From CAXXOK01 sp035399245 (lineage in GTDB: Bacteria; Bacillota; Clostridia; Christensenellales; Aristaeellaceae), in NCBI GenBank assembly GCA_035399245.1, contig DAOPIR010000180.1, positions 1-5,842 of the forward strand: a DNA stretch of 5,842 nucleotides, given 5' to 3'. The stretch's first letter is position 1, and the number at the start of each line of letters is the position of its first letter. Under the pieces are notes generated by a model. It made no database searches, was not told the DNA's origin, and saw nothing but the letters and a program-made list of their open reading frames with translations. Of the stretch, positions 1 to 5,664 are shown one piece after another. The translations under genes were made by a program, and so were the position numbers.

Positions 1-53
1 CACCTACGACTCTGACTCGTATTGTCTAGGTTCGAATCCTAGTTCCCCAGCCA
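1..53 (+). tRNA. tRNA-Gln (anticodon CTG), 3' part, truncated by the window edge
   Basis: The 3' two thirds of a tRNA are visible. The anticodon stem is TACGA (5-9) paired with TCGTA (17-21). It encloses the 7-base loop CTCTGAC (10-16), which places the anticodon CTG at 12-14 with the expected T before it and A after it. A 4-base variable loop (22-25) leads to a perfect 5-bp T stem, CTAGG (26-30) with CCTAG (38-42), around the canonical TTCGAAT loop. The 3' acceptor strand TTCCCCA (43-49), discriminator G50 and an encoded CCA (51-53) complete the end. CTG reads the glutamine codon CAG, and the CCCCAGCCA ending is typical of bacterial tRNA-Gln. The 5' acceptor strand and most of the D arm lie before the window. 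Confidence 0.9.
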
Positions 54-55
54 TT

Positions 56-95
56 CGTCGTCGCGGACTGCGCTCAGTTCGCGGCGACGTTTTTT
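56..95 (+). terminator. Rho-independent terminator of the tRNA transcript
   Basis: A 15-bp stem pairs 56-70 with 75-89 (two G-T wobbles, at 61/84 and 66/79) around the 4-base loop CGCT. It is followed immediately by six T residues (90-95). The stem is GC-rich and begins only two bases after the tRNA CCA, so it ends the tRNA transcript. Read on the other strand it has no T tract, so it works in one direction. Confidence 0.93.
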
Positions 96-100
96 GCTAT

Positions 101-133
101 GCAAAAAGCCGTCCTGTCCGTCAGGCGGTTTGC
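101..133 (-). terminator. Probable intrinsic terminator for the minus-strand repressor operon
   Basis: On the minus strand, CCGCCTG (128-122) pairs with CAGGACGG (116-109), with one bulged base at 112. A run of five T follows (minus-strand complement of 103-107). Flanking GCAAA/TTTGC bases can extend the stem. It lies about 60 bases beyond the stop codon of the small minus-strand gene at 191, where a terminator for that transcript is expected, and it converges with the tRNA terminator. The bulge and short T run make it weaker than the tRNA terminator. Confidence 0.6.
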
Positions 134-190
134 AATCATTTATCTTTTTTAGGCTATGAATAATTCTATTCAATATAAAACGGGATAACA

Positions 191-550
191 CTATAATGCC
201 AGGCCGTACATATGCTGCACGGCGGTCAGGCCTTCCAGGATTTCCGCCCGGGAGAAATTGCTTTGCTCCAGTTCGCGGTCGGTAAGGGCGTTGAGCTTTT
301 GGTAAAAATCGACGGCGAGCAGCAGAAGGTCCGGATCCTCGGGGCGAAGGGCATCAAACAGCAGGTCCTCCGCTTCGTTGATCTGTCCGGCTTTCAGCAA
401 TGCGGACAGGCGGCGGTACAGATCGTCCGTCTGGCTTTGGGCGGCATTATCCCCAACTTCGTATACGATAGCGTCCCTGCGAAAAACGGCTCTGGCAATC
501 GCCGCCGCTAAAAGCCGGATCTGCGACATCAGCCAGTCTTCATGGTACAT
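191..550 (-). CDS. Small helical protein, DUF6483-like, function unknown
   Basis: This 119-residue protein appears all-helical, with no signal peptide or membrane segment, so it is probably cytoplasmic. Its start (MYHEDWLMSQI, then an Ala/Arg-rich helix) and its C-terminal motif LTDRELEQSNFSRAEILEGL followed by a final YGL resemble, from memory, the uncharacterised DUF6483 family of Clostridia. The middle (about 40-85) has the feel of a pair of TPR-like helices (DDLYRRLSALLKAGQINEAEDLLF). The start at 550 is supported by AGGAAGG upstream, although the spacing of about 14 bases is long; an internal ATG at 529 has no better site. It lies 71 bases downstream of the LacI-type gene on the same strand with no terminator between, so the two are probably cotranscribed. 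Whether it has any role in sugar control is unknown. Confidence 0.72.
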   Translation of the reverse strand: MYHEDWLMSQIRLLAAAIARAVFRRDAIVYEVGDNAAQSQTDDLYRRLSALLKAGQINEAEDLLFDALRPEDPDLLLLAVDFYQKLNALTDRELEQSNFSRAEILEGLTAVQHMYGLAL

Positions 551-621
551 GGTTCGCTCGCTTTCCTTCCTGATGCCGCAGCGGTATGGGAATGATGCAT
601 TCGGCGAAACGGGATCTGCTG

Positions 622-1650
622 TTACGATTTACTGAAGGCGTGGCGGCAGCTTCCGCGGCAGACCAGCTTCACATCGTATACTACGGCGCGGGGCGGGGAA
701 GTATCGCCGTGGATGCGCTTCATCAGCAAATCCACCGCGGTGGAAATCTGCTTTTCCATACCGCCGTCGATGGTACAAAGCGGATAGGGATACTCCAGCA
801 TGCTTTGGATATTGTCAAACCCGACAATGCTGAAGTCATGCAGCATACCGTCGGTTTCCATTTGCGCGATCAGCTGCCAAACCTCCAAATCGCAAAAGGC
901 AAAGATGCCGGTAACGCCCGTGGATTTCCACTGGTGCAGCTTTTCCGAAAGCGAGGCCGTGTCGCCCTGCAGGTAGGAAACAACGTTTTCCTGCGGGATG
1001 CCGGCCTCGGCGGCCGCGCGCAGCATGCCCTGATAGCGCCCGCGGCTGGAGTAGATGACTTCGTTGCGGCAATAAAACGCCAGCTTGCGATGGCCGGCTT
1101 CGATAAGGTGCTTGGTTGCCAGATAGCCGCCCTTTTCGTCATCGCAGACCACGTAATCATAATCGATGTTCTGGGTATGGCGGCTGACCAGTACAAAGGG
1201 AATATGCGCCTGCTGCATCCGCTTGATGCTGGTGCGGCAGTGGATGGTCGGGAATAGCAAAACGCCGTCCACCCGGCGCTCAATAGAGGTGATCACGGCT
1301 TTTTCTTCCTGTTCGCTGTCGTCACGCGAGCACAGCACCAAAACGGAATACCCGATCTTCTGCGCCGCGTCGTGCAGCAGATTGATCATGCCCGCGAAAA
1401 AGGGGTTTGCGATATCACCGACAATGACCGATATCGTCCGCGTGCGTCCGGTACGAAGCGAGCTGGCAATGCTGTTGCGCACATAACCCATCTGGTCGGC
1501 AACAGACTGGATATACTCGCAGGTGGAATCCGCAATGTCGGGCTTGTTTTTCAGCGCGCGCGATACGGTGTTTACCGTATAGCCGGTCGCTTCGGCGATA
1601 TCACGCAGGAGCACCTGTTTTGGCCCTTTGGAAGACGGCAAAGCGATCAT
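622..1650 (-). CDS. LacI/GalR-family transcriptional repressor
   Basis: This 342-residue protein has the full LacI/GalR length and order. An N-terminal helix-turn-helix (about 13-35: LLRDIAEATGYTVNTVSRAL) carries the TVNTVSRAL recognition helix. A hinge helix follows (about 59-66, NSIASSLR) with the minor-groove leucine near position 65. The periplasmic-binding-protein-like effector domain begins with ISVIVGDIANPFFAGMI, and later segments include RRVDGVLLFPT, DEKGGYLATKHLIEAGHRKLAF and FSIVGFDNI. The start at 1650 is favoured by AGGA six bases upstream and by eight or more residues before the HTH. It is divergent from the sugar importer operon across a 474-bp control region. That region contains palindromes centred on CG, the kind bound by LacI proteins whose hinge leucines wedge into a central CG step. 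By context it represses the importer and responds to a sugar derived from the substrate; the ligand cannot be read from the sequence. Confidence 0.93.
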   Translation of the reverse strand: MIALPSSKGPKQVLLRDIAEATGYTVNTVSRALKNKPDIADSTCEYIQSVADQMGYVRNSIASSLRTGRTRTISVIVGDIANPFFAGMINLLHDAAQKIGYSVLVLCSRDDSEQEEKAVITSIERRVDGVLLFPTIHCRTSIKRMQQAHIPFVLVSRHTQNIDYDYVVCDDEKGGYLATKHLIEAGHRKLAFYCRNEVIYSSRGRYQGMLRAAAEAGIPQENVVSYLQGDTASLSEKLHQWKSTGVTGIFAFCDLEVWQLIAQMETDGMLHDFSIVGFDNIQSMLEYPYPLCTIDGGMEKQISTAVDLLMKRIHGDTSPPRAVVYDVKLVCRGSCRHAFSKS

Positions 1651-1709
1651 CTCTTTTCCTATGAATCAGAAACACGAGTATACAGGACCGGAATATTCAA
1701 CGGATACCG

Positions 1710-1726
1710 GCACCGCTTTACGGTGC
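1710..1726 (-). other. Short hairpin in the repressor leader
   Basis: GCACCG (1710-1715) and CGGTGC (1721-1726) form a perfect 6-bp stem around five bases. It falls just downstream of the predicted repressor start site on the minus strand, so it could be a leader hairpin or a small regulatory site. It has no T tract and nothing further identifies it. Confidence 0.35.
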
Positions 1727-1739
1727 TTGCCTGCTTTCC

Positions 1740-1769
1740 AGTATATACCGAGCAGGCGGATACAGGCAA
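1740..1769 (-). promoter_or_regulatory. Candidate sigma-A promoter for the LacI-type repressor
   Basis: On the minus strand, TTGCCT (complement of 1764-1769) stands 18 bases before TATACT (complement of 1740-1745). This gives a start near 1733 and a leader of about 80 bases before the ATG at 1650. Each box has one or two departures from consensus and the spacer is one base long, so expression would be modest, as is usual for a repressor. A second TATACT at 1682-1677 has no matching -35 box. Confidence 0.45.
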
Positions 1770-1819
1770 TGCCGAATTTTGATATTTATAAAAAACCGAT
1801 AAAAATTTTAGCATAGTTG

Positions 1820-1848
1820 TTGACAAGCGATTTAGAACGTGCTATATT
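1820..1848 (+). promoter_or_regulatory. Strong sigma-A promoter of the sugar importer operon
   Basis: TTGACA (1820-1825) is a perfect -35 box. A 17-base spacer leads to TATATT (1843-1848), one base from the consensus -10. The start site should lie near 1855. The 40 bases upstream are very AT-rich with A and T runs (about 1777-1812), resembling an UP element. A core promoter this good needs repression, which fits the palindrome starting eight bases past the start site. Confidence 0.85.
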
Positions 1849-1862
1849 CATCTCAGGACAGG

Positions 1863-1876
1863 ATTAACGTTAATGT
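1863..1876 (+). promoter_or_regulatory. Likely LacI-type operator O1
   Basis: ATTAACGTTAAT (1863-1874) is a perfect 12-bp palindrome centred on CG, the hallmark of LacI-family operators. It sits about 8-20 bases past the predicted start site, where a bound repressor would block the polymerase. The 14-mer ATTAACGTTAATGT (1863-1876) recurs with one change at 2014-2027. Assignment to the neighbouring repressor is inferred from position and symmetry. Confidence 0.72.
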
Positions 1877-1890
1877 TATCAGAATTGGTG

Positions 1891-1905
1891 ACGCTTATTG
1901 AGCGT
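1891..1905 (+). other. Short inverted repeat in the importer leader
   Basis: ACGCT (1891-1895) and AGCGT (1901-1905) are perfect complements around TATTG. In RNA this is a small hairpin 35 bases into the leader. It is too short to assign a role, and no terminator T tract follows. Confidence 0.3.
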
Positions 1906-1932
1906 ATTGCCATATTATCACATGCATGACGT

Positions 1933-1946
1933 TGAAAACGACTGAA
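1933..1946 (+). promoter_or_regulatory. Weak match to a catabolite-repression (cre) site
   Basis: TGAAAACGACTGAA matches the Gram-positive CcpA cre consensus (TGNAARCGNWWNCA) at all but two places. It lies inside the predicted leader of a sugar-uptake operon, where a cre roadblock would make sense. The right half is poor, so this is only a candidate. Confidence 0.25.
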
Positions 1947-2011
1947 AAATACACAGTATTATAGGGAAACGAGAGTGATGATCCGGCTCATTTATATCCA
2001 CATTTTATACA

Positions 2012-2027
2012 ACATTAACGATAATGT
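2012..2027 (+). promoter_or_regulatory. Likely LacI-type operator O2
   Basis: ACATTAACGATAATGT is a 16-bp near-perfect palindrome with six-base arms ACATTA/TAATGT and one broken pair next to the central CG. It repeats 13 of 14 bases of O1, in the same orientation, with centres 151 bp apart. It lies about 160 bases into the leader and could act as a roadblock or as a second contact for a looped repressor complex. Confidence 0.7.
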
Positions 2028-2046
2028 AATCCTAAAAAATTCCAAT

Positions 2047-2061
2047 AGCGCACCGTGCGCT
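2047..2061 (+). other. Perfect odd palindrome in the leader
   Basis: AGCGCAC (2047-2053) and GTGCGCT (2055-2061) are exact reverse complements around a single C. In RNA this would fold as a 5-bp GC-rich hairpin with a five-base loop; in DNA it could bind a dimeric protein. No family match is recognised. Confidence 0.35.
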
Positions 2062-2072
2062 GCCAAATGCGG

Positions 2073-2098
2073 TTTTGAAGCGTGAAGCGCTTCCAAAA
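2073..2098 (+). promoter_or_regulatory. Inverted repeat with GAAGCGCTTC core, operator or cre-like
   Basis: GAAGCGCTTC (2084-2093) is a perfect 10-bp palindrome centred on CG. The 14-mer at 2082-2095 fits the CcpA cre consensus except for its first two bases. Overlapping it, TTTTGAAGCG (2073-2082) can pair with CGCTT-CAAAA (2088-2098, one bulged C) to form a 10-bp hairpin. That hairpin ends 11 bases before the ribosome binding site of the binding-protein gene. It could be a DNA site for CcpA or another LacI-family protein, an mRNA stem, or both. Confidence 0.5.
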
Positions 2099-2124
2099 TA
2101 TATTTCATCAAGGAGGAGACCCAA

Positions 2125-3423
2125 ATGAAGAAACTGTTATCCCTTGCGCTCGTTCTGTGCATGGTGCTGAGCATCGTAAGCTTTGCATCCGCAGAAGAAG
2201 CCGCCACCAAGCTGACCCTCTGGACGTTCATCAGCCAGCATGACGCGTATTACTATACGCTGGCCGATATGTGGAACGAGCAGAACCCGGACAAGCAAAT
2301 CGAACTGGAATGCGTAACCCTGGGCTATGACGAAATGCACAACAAGCTGAAGGTTGCCCTGCAGGCAGGCGAAGGCGCTCCCGACATCTGCGACGTGGAA
2401 GTCGGCCAGTTCCCCAACATCCTTGCTTACAGCGATAGCCTGGTTCCCCTGCAGGATTACATGGGCGATCTGATGAATCAGTTGGTCGAATCCCGCCTGA
2501 ACCTCTACTCCAAGGGCGGCAACCTGTATGGCATTCCCTACCACATCGGCGCGTGCGTTACCTTCTATCAGGTGGACCTGCTTGAGGCCGCCGGCATCGA
2601 CTATACCACGATCGTCACCTGGGATGACTGGTATAATGCCGGCCTGAAGCTCAAGGAGTACGACTCCACGAAGTACATGGGCAATGTGGAAACCTCCACC
2701 CAGTGGCAGACCGCTTTGATGATCACCCAGCTGGGCTCCGATTTCGTGGATAATTCCGACGAAGACAACCCCGTTGCGACCATCAACACCGAAGCAATGC
2801 TCAAGGCCGTGGAAACGCAGCAAAAGTGGGTAGAAGACGGCATCGCCGTTGTGTGCCCGGGCGGCCAGGTTGACACTGAAGAAGGCAAAGCCTATGTTGC
2901 CACCAACGAGATGGCTTCCATCACCATGCCTCTGTGGTACATGAGCCGTTTCACCAGCGAGATCGGCGACGCCTGCTATCAGAAGTATGCCATCGCGCCC
3001 AGCCCCGTGTTTGAAGTGGGCCAGAACCAGTCTGTTGGTTTGGGCGGCACCGGCACGGTCGTCGTGAAGGACAACGAGAACTACGACCTCGCGGCGCAGT
3101 TCACCGTGTTTGCCAAGGCGAGCAAAGATGCCAACATCCTCATCTGGCAGGAGCTTGGCTTCGATCCCTGCAACAAAGAAGTGTGGGCCATGGATGAAGT
3201 CACCCATGATCCGGACAACACCTACAACCAGTACTTCCTCACCAACGCGTTTGACGTGTTGAATTCCATCAACGAGATCGCCGGCGTGGCCTCCACGTCC
3301 ATCTCGCCGACCATCAACACCTACCTCGACACCACGCTTTGGAACGAAGTGTACATCGATATGATGGATCCTGCCGAAGCTTTGGAAGAAGCGCAGGCCG
3401 CTATCGAGGACGAGCTGTTCTAA
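2125..3423 (+). CDS. Extracellular sugar-binding protein of a CUT1-type ABC importer
   Basis: The protein has 432 residues, the usual length for family 1 solute-binding proteins (COG1653, UgpB/MalE-like). A classic signal peptide (KK at 2-3, hydrophobic 4-20) ends in ASA-EE, predicting cleavage after residue 23. The mature start TKLTLWTFISQHDAYYYTLA and the later GAPDICDVEVGQFPNI and GGNLYGIPYHIGA segments are typical of carbohydrate binders in this family. The ATG is set by AGGAGG (2111-2116) eight bases upstream. No lipobox is present: the only nearby cysteine (12) lies inside the hydrophobic core and is preceded by Leu. So the mature protein seems to lack a lipid anchor. It is the first gene of the operon, as usual for the subunit needed in excess, and delivers sugar to the two permeases downstream. 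Its substrate cannot be read directly; the GH43-like gene suggests arabinose- or xylose-containing oligosaccharides. Confidence 0.94.
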   Translation: MKKLLSLALVLCMVLSIVSFASAEEAATKLTLWTFISQHDAYYYTLADMWNEQNPDKQIELECVTLGYDEMHNKLKVALQAGEGAPDICDVEVGQFPNILAYSDSLVPLQDYMGDLMNQLVESRLNLYSKGGNLYGIPYHIGACVTFYQVDLLEAAGIDYTTIVTWDDWYNAGLKLKEYDSTKYMGNVETSTQWQTALMITQLGSDFVDNSDEDNPVATINTEAMLKAVETQQKWVEDGIAVVCPGGQVDTEEGKAYVATNEMASITMPLWYMSRFTSEIGDACYQKYAIAPSPVFEVGQNQSVGLGGTGTVVVKDNENYDLAAQFTVFAKASKDANILIWQELGFDPCNKEVWAMDEVTHDPDNTYNQYFLTNAFDVLNSINEIAGVASTSISPTINTYLDTTLWNEVYIDMMDPAEALEEAQAAIEDELF

Positions 3424-3441
3424 CAACACTACAACAACCGG

Positions 3442-3471
3442 CTTACAGTGCGGCTGACGCCATGCTGTGAG
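3442..3471 (+). other. First of two tandem mRNA hairpins after the binding-protein gene
   Basis: CTTACAG (3442-3448) pairs with CTGTGAG (3465-3471). The inner bases continue with two wobbles, one mismatch and GGC/GCC around the loop TGAC. It begins 18 bases past the stop codon and ends three bases before the much stronger second hairpin. No T tract follows. Confidence 0.55.
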
Positions 3472-3474
3472 AAG

Positions 3475-3509
3475 GGATCCGGAAGGGGGATACTCCCTCT
3501 TCCGGATCC
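3475..3509 (+). other. Strong intercistronic hairpin (mRNA stability or processing element)
   Basis: A 15-bp stem pairs 3475-3489 with 3495-3509 (one G-T wobble) around the loop ATACT. The sequence after it (ATTGATTGAATG) has no T run, so it is not a standard terminator. Stems in this position, between the binding-protein and permease genes of sugar importers, are known to shield the upstream mRNA from 3' exonucleases and so raise binding-protein output over permease. That role is inferred here. The stem ends 13 bases before the permease ribosome binding site. Confidence 0.8.
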
Positions 3510-3522
3510 ATTGATTGAATGC

Positions 3523-3529
3523 AGGTGAT
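3523..3529 (+). promoter_or_regulatory. Ribosome binding site that sets the first permease start
   Basis: AGGTGAT matches seven bases of the complement of the 16S rRNA 3' end (AAGGAGGTGATC). It lies four to six bases before the ATG at 3534. The earlier in-frame ATGs at 3519 and 3528 are upstream of it or overlap it, so 3534 is the likeliest start. Confidence 0.6.
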
Positions 3530-3533
3530 GAAC

Positions 3534-4724
3534 ATGATTGCGATCAAAACACAGAACAAGGTCAAGGAAAGAAAGACGCTGTTCATTGTAATACTGGGGG
3601 TACTGCTGCTTGCCTATGGCATAACGGGCTTGTTTACCCTCAACGGAAGCGGCGCAAAGTTTGACAAGGCTTACGATTCCAGCAGCGATCTGAGCAAATA
3701 TTATTTTCAAACACTGGATGAGGGAGAAAGCTACAGCCTGCTGCAGGGCGCCTGGCTTTTTTCGGTTCGTTCCAGAAACATCTGGATGATCGGCGGCGTT
3801 TTGCTGATTGCCGCCTATTTTGTCGTCAATAAGCATCTTCTCTATTCGCAGGGGATAGCGCCCTATATGTTTATGCTTCCCTTTATCCTGACTTTTTTAA
3901 TCTTCTTTTTATACCCGTTGGTTACGACGATTAAAATGAGTTTTCAGTCGATTACGGCCACATCCGCGGAATGGATCGGCTTTAAAAACTATCAAAACTT
4001 ATTTTCCAATAAAACATTCTATACGGCTGTCAAAAACTCTGTACGGTATACGGTGATCACCTGCGCGCTGCTGATCCCGTTTCCGCTGCTGTTTGCCTAT
4101 ATGCTCAATTCCGCGTCCATGAAGTATTCGGGATTGTTCAAGGCCATCCTGTTTGTGCCGGTGCTTTCCTCCGTGGTGGTTGCCGGTATCATTTTCCGTA
4201 TGATGTTCAGTGAACTGGACGGCGCGATGATGAACCAGATACGCGGGCTGTTCGGGCTGGAACCCATCTATTGGCTGAAAGGCGAATGGACGGCCATGTT
4301 TGCCATGGTGCTGCTGTGCTGCTGGCGCTGGACAGGCATGAACATCCTGTACTATATGGCGGGATTGAAGTCCATTCCGAATTCGCTGTATGAGGCGGCG
4401 GACATCGACGGCGCAAACTCCGTGCAGAAATTCCGCTGCATCGCGTGGCCGCTGCTCAAGCCCACTACTATTTATGTGCTGACCATTTCCATCTACGCCG
4501 GCCTGGCGATGTTTACGGAAAGCTACATGATATTCGGCAACAATTCCTCGCCGAAAAACTATGGCTTGACGATCGTCGGCTATTTGTACCGATACGGCTT
4601 TGAAAAGGTGGATAAGTTCGGGTTTGCATCCGCCGTTGGTCTGGTGCTGCTCACGGGCGCATTGCTGATTAATGTACTGCAGCTTCGCATCACCGGTGTG
4701 ATCGGCCGCAGGAAAGGAGACTGA
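3534..4724 (+). CDS. Sugar ABC importer permease (MalF/LacF/AraP-type) with N-terminal extension
   Basis: This inner-membrane channel subunit has 396 residues from the preferred start (ATGs at 3519 and 3528 would add five or two). Residues from about 107 onward form a normal binding-protein-dependent permease. It opens with APYMFMLPFILTFLIFFLYP and WIGFKNYQNLF, and contains the cytoplasmic EAA loop (YEAADIDGA, E287 to G293, then I303 and P306), which docks on the ATPase. The first 100 or so residues are additional. They contain a basic start, one membrane helix (about 14-37), a soluble stretch of about 45 residues with DKAYDSSSDLSKYYF, and a second helix (about 82-100). Typical partners are near 290-310 residues. 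The stop codon is two bases from the next permease start, so the two are translationally coupled. It pairs with that permease and the preceding binding protein; no ATPase gene is in view. Confidence 0.93.
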   Translation: MIAIKTQNKVKERKTLFIVILGVLLLAYGITGLFTLNGSGAKFDKAYDSSSDLSKYYFQTLDEGESYSLLQGAWLFSVRSRNIWMIGGVLLIAAYFVVNKHLLYSQGIAPYMFMLPFILTFLIFFLYPLVTTIKMSFQSITATSAEWIGFKNYQNLFSNKTFYTAVKNSVRYTVITCALLIPFPLLFAYMLNSASMKYSGLFKAILFVPVLSSVVVAGIIFRMMFSELDGAMMNQIRGLFGLEPIYWLKGEWTAMFAMVLLCCWRWTGMNILYYMAGLKSIPNSLYEAADIDGANSVQKFRCIAWPLLKPTTIYVLTISIYAGLAMFTESYMIFGNNSSPKNYGLTIVGYLYRYGFEKVDKFGFASAVGLVLLTGALLINVLQLRITGVIGRRKGD

Positions 4725-4726
4725 CC

Positions 4727-5623
4727 ATGACTGTGAATACGGGTGTCCGGACAAAACGTTCCAAGCTCGGCTACAGCATACCGGCACGGGTCGCATTGAT
4801 CATTTTCTTCTCCATCCTGTCTGTAATCGTGCTGATTCCGCTGTACGCACTGGTGCTGGGTACCTTTAAGGGAGGCGCGGAGCTGTTTATCAGCGGATTG
4901 AACCTGTCGCCGACCTTTGATAAGCTGAACTTGCTTTCATGGCGGTATCTGTTTACGGGCGTGATGGACGACGGCGTGTATGAGGCGCACGATTACTTTA
5001 TCTGGTATCGCAACAGCCTATACATCGTGCTGGTGCAGGGCGCGGTGACCCTGTTCGTTTCCTCGTGGGTTGCTTATGGGTTTGCCATGTATAAGTTCAG
5101 GGGCAAGACCCTGCTGTTCATGTGCGTGCTGCTGATGATGATGATCCCCTTTGAAATCCTGATGCTGCCCATGTACACACAGATTAACATGATGGGCATG
5201 CGCAACACCTACGCAGCCATTATTATCCCGTTTATGGCCAACATGTCCGCCATCTTCTTCTTCCACCAGTTCCTCAAAGGCATACAGATGGAGCTGCTGG
5301 ATGCCGGACGCGTGGACGGATGTACCGAGTACGGTATCTTCCTGCGCATCATTATGCCCATTCTCAAGCCCGCCTATGCGTCAATGGCGGTGCTGGTGGG
5401 CATGGGAGCGTGGAACAACCTGCTGTGGCCGATGCTGGTGATCAGCGATATGAAGAAGTATACCGTGCCTATCGGCCTGAATACGCTGTGGTCACCCTAC
5501 GGCAACAACTACGACTTGATGATTACCGGATCATGCTTTGCTATCGTTCCGCTGCTGATTTTGTTTATCGCTGCGCAGAAGTTTATTATCGAAGGTATGA
5601 CGGCCGGTTCGGTCAAAGGCTAA
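4727..5623 (+). CDS. Sugar ABC importer permease (MalG/LacG/AraQ-type)
   Basis: The protein has 298 residues, standard for the second CUT1 permease. About six membrane helices are visible: near 20-42, 95-117, 127-149, 160-181, 213-235 and 262-285. The EAA loop is LLDAGRVDGCTEYGIFLRII, with D192-A193-G194 in place of EAA but G198, I208 and P211 conserved; Asp and Gly substitutions are common in this subunit. The ending FIIEGMTAGSVKG is the signature tail of the family. AAAGGAG (4713-4719), inside the end of the previous gene, is seven bases before the ATG. The one-codon-scale gap ensures equal synthesis with the first permease, as needed for a heterodimeric channel. MalG/AraQ-type subunits contact the same shared ATPase; its gene is not in this window. 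Confidence 0.95.
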   Translation: MTVNTGVRTKRSKLGYSIPARVALIIFFSILSVIVLIPLYALVLGTFKGGAELFISGLNLSPTFDKLNLLSWRYLFTGVMDDGVYEAHDYFIWYRNSLYIVLVQGAVTLFVSSWVAYGFAMYKFRGKTLLFMCVLLMMMIPFEILMLPMYTQINMMGMRNTYAAIIIPFMANMSAIFFFHQFLKGIQMELLDAGRVDGCTEYGIFLRIIMPILKPAYASMAVLVGMGAWNNLLWPMLVISDMKKYTVPIGLNTLWSPYGNNYDLMITGSCFAIVPLLILFIAAQKFIIEGMTAGSVKG

Positions 5624-5664
5624 TCGACGAAAATGGATCGGAAAAGTGCATGACATCCCAACGG

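Noticed and set aside
1..190. Integration scar or attachment site at the tRNA 3' end
   Set aside because: The tRNA-Gln 3' end is intact, but no second copy of its terminal bases, integrase or other mobile gene occurs in the window.
169..197. TATAAT at 192-197 as a plus-strand promoter
   Set aside because: The base run 17 positions upstream (TTCAAT) is a poor -35 box. It would fire against the end of the minus-strand gene with no plus-strand gene to serve.
586..1257. A 223-codon plus-strand frame opposite the LacI-type gene
   Set aside because: It overlaps a clear LacI-family protein over its whole length and shows no domain or ribosome site of its own.
1932..1962. TTGAAA and TATTAT as a second promoter for the importer
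   Set aside because: The spacer is 19 bases, too long for efficient use, and a near-consensus promoter exists upstream. It stays only a weak possibility pending start-site mapping.
1855..2124. A known riboswitch or T-box in the importer leader
   Set aside because: No conserved core of a familiar class, no T-box motif and no terminator stem with T tract could be found.
2137..3429. A 430-codon open frame on the strand opposite the binding-protein gene
   Set aside because: It mirrors the real gene in an antisense frame, lacks a good ribosome site, and its Val/Gly/His-rich translation resembles no family. It arises from the GC-rich third positions of the true gene.
3475..3509. Intrinsic terminator ending the operon after the binding-protein gene
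   Set aside because: The stem is strong but is followed by ATTGATTGAATG rather than a T run, and the permease genes need read-through transcription.
3999..4796. A 265-codon minus-strand frame opposite the first permease
   Set aside because: It is an antisense shadow of the permease, with low-complexity His/Gln-rich composition and no recognisable motif.
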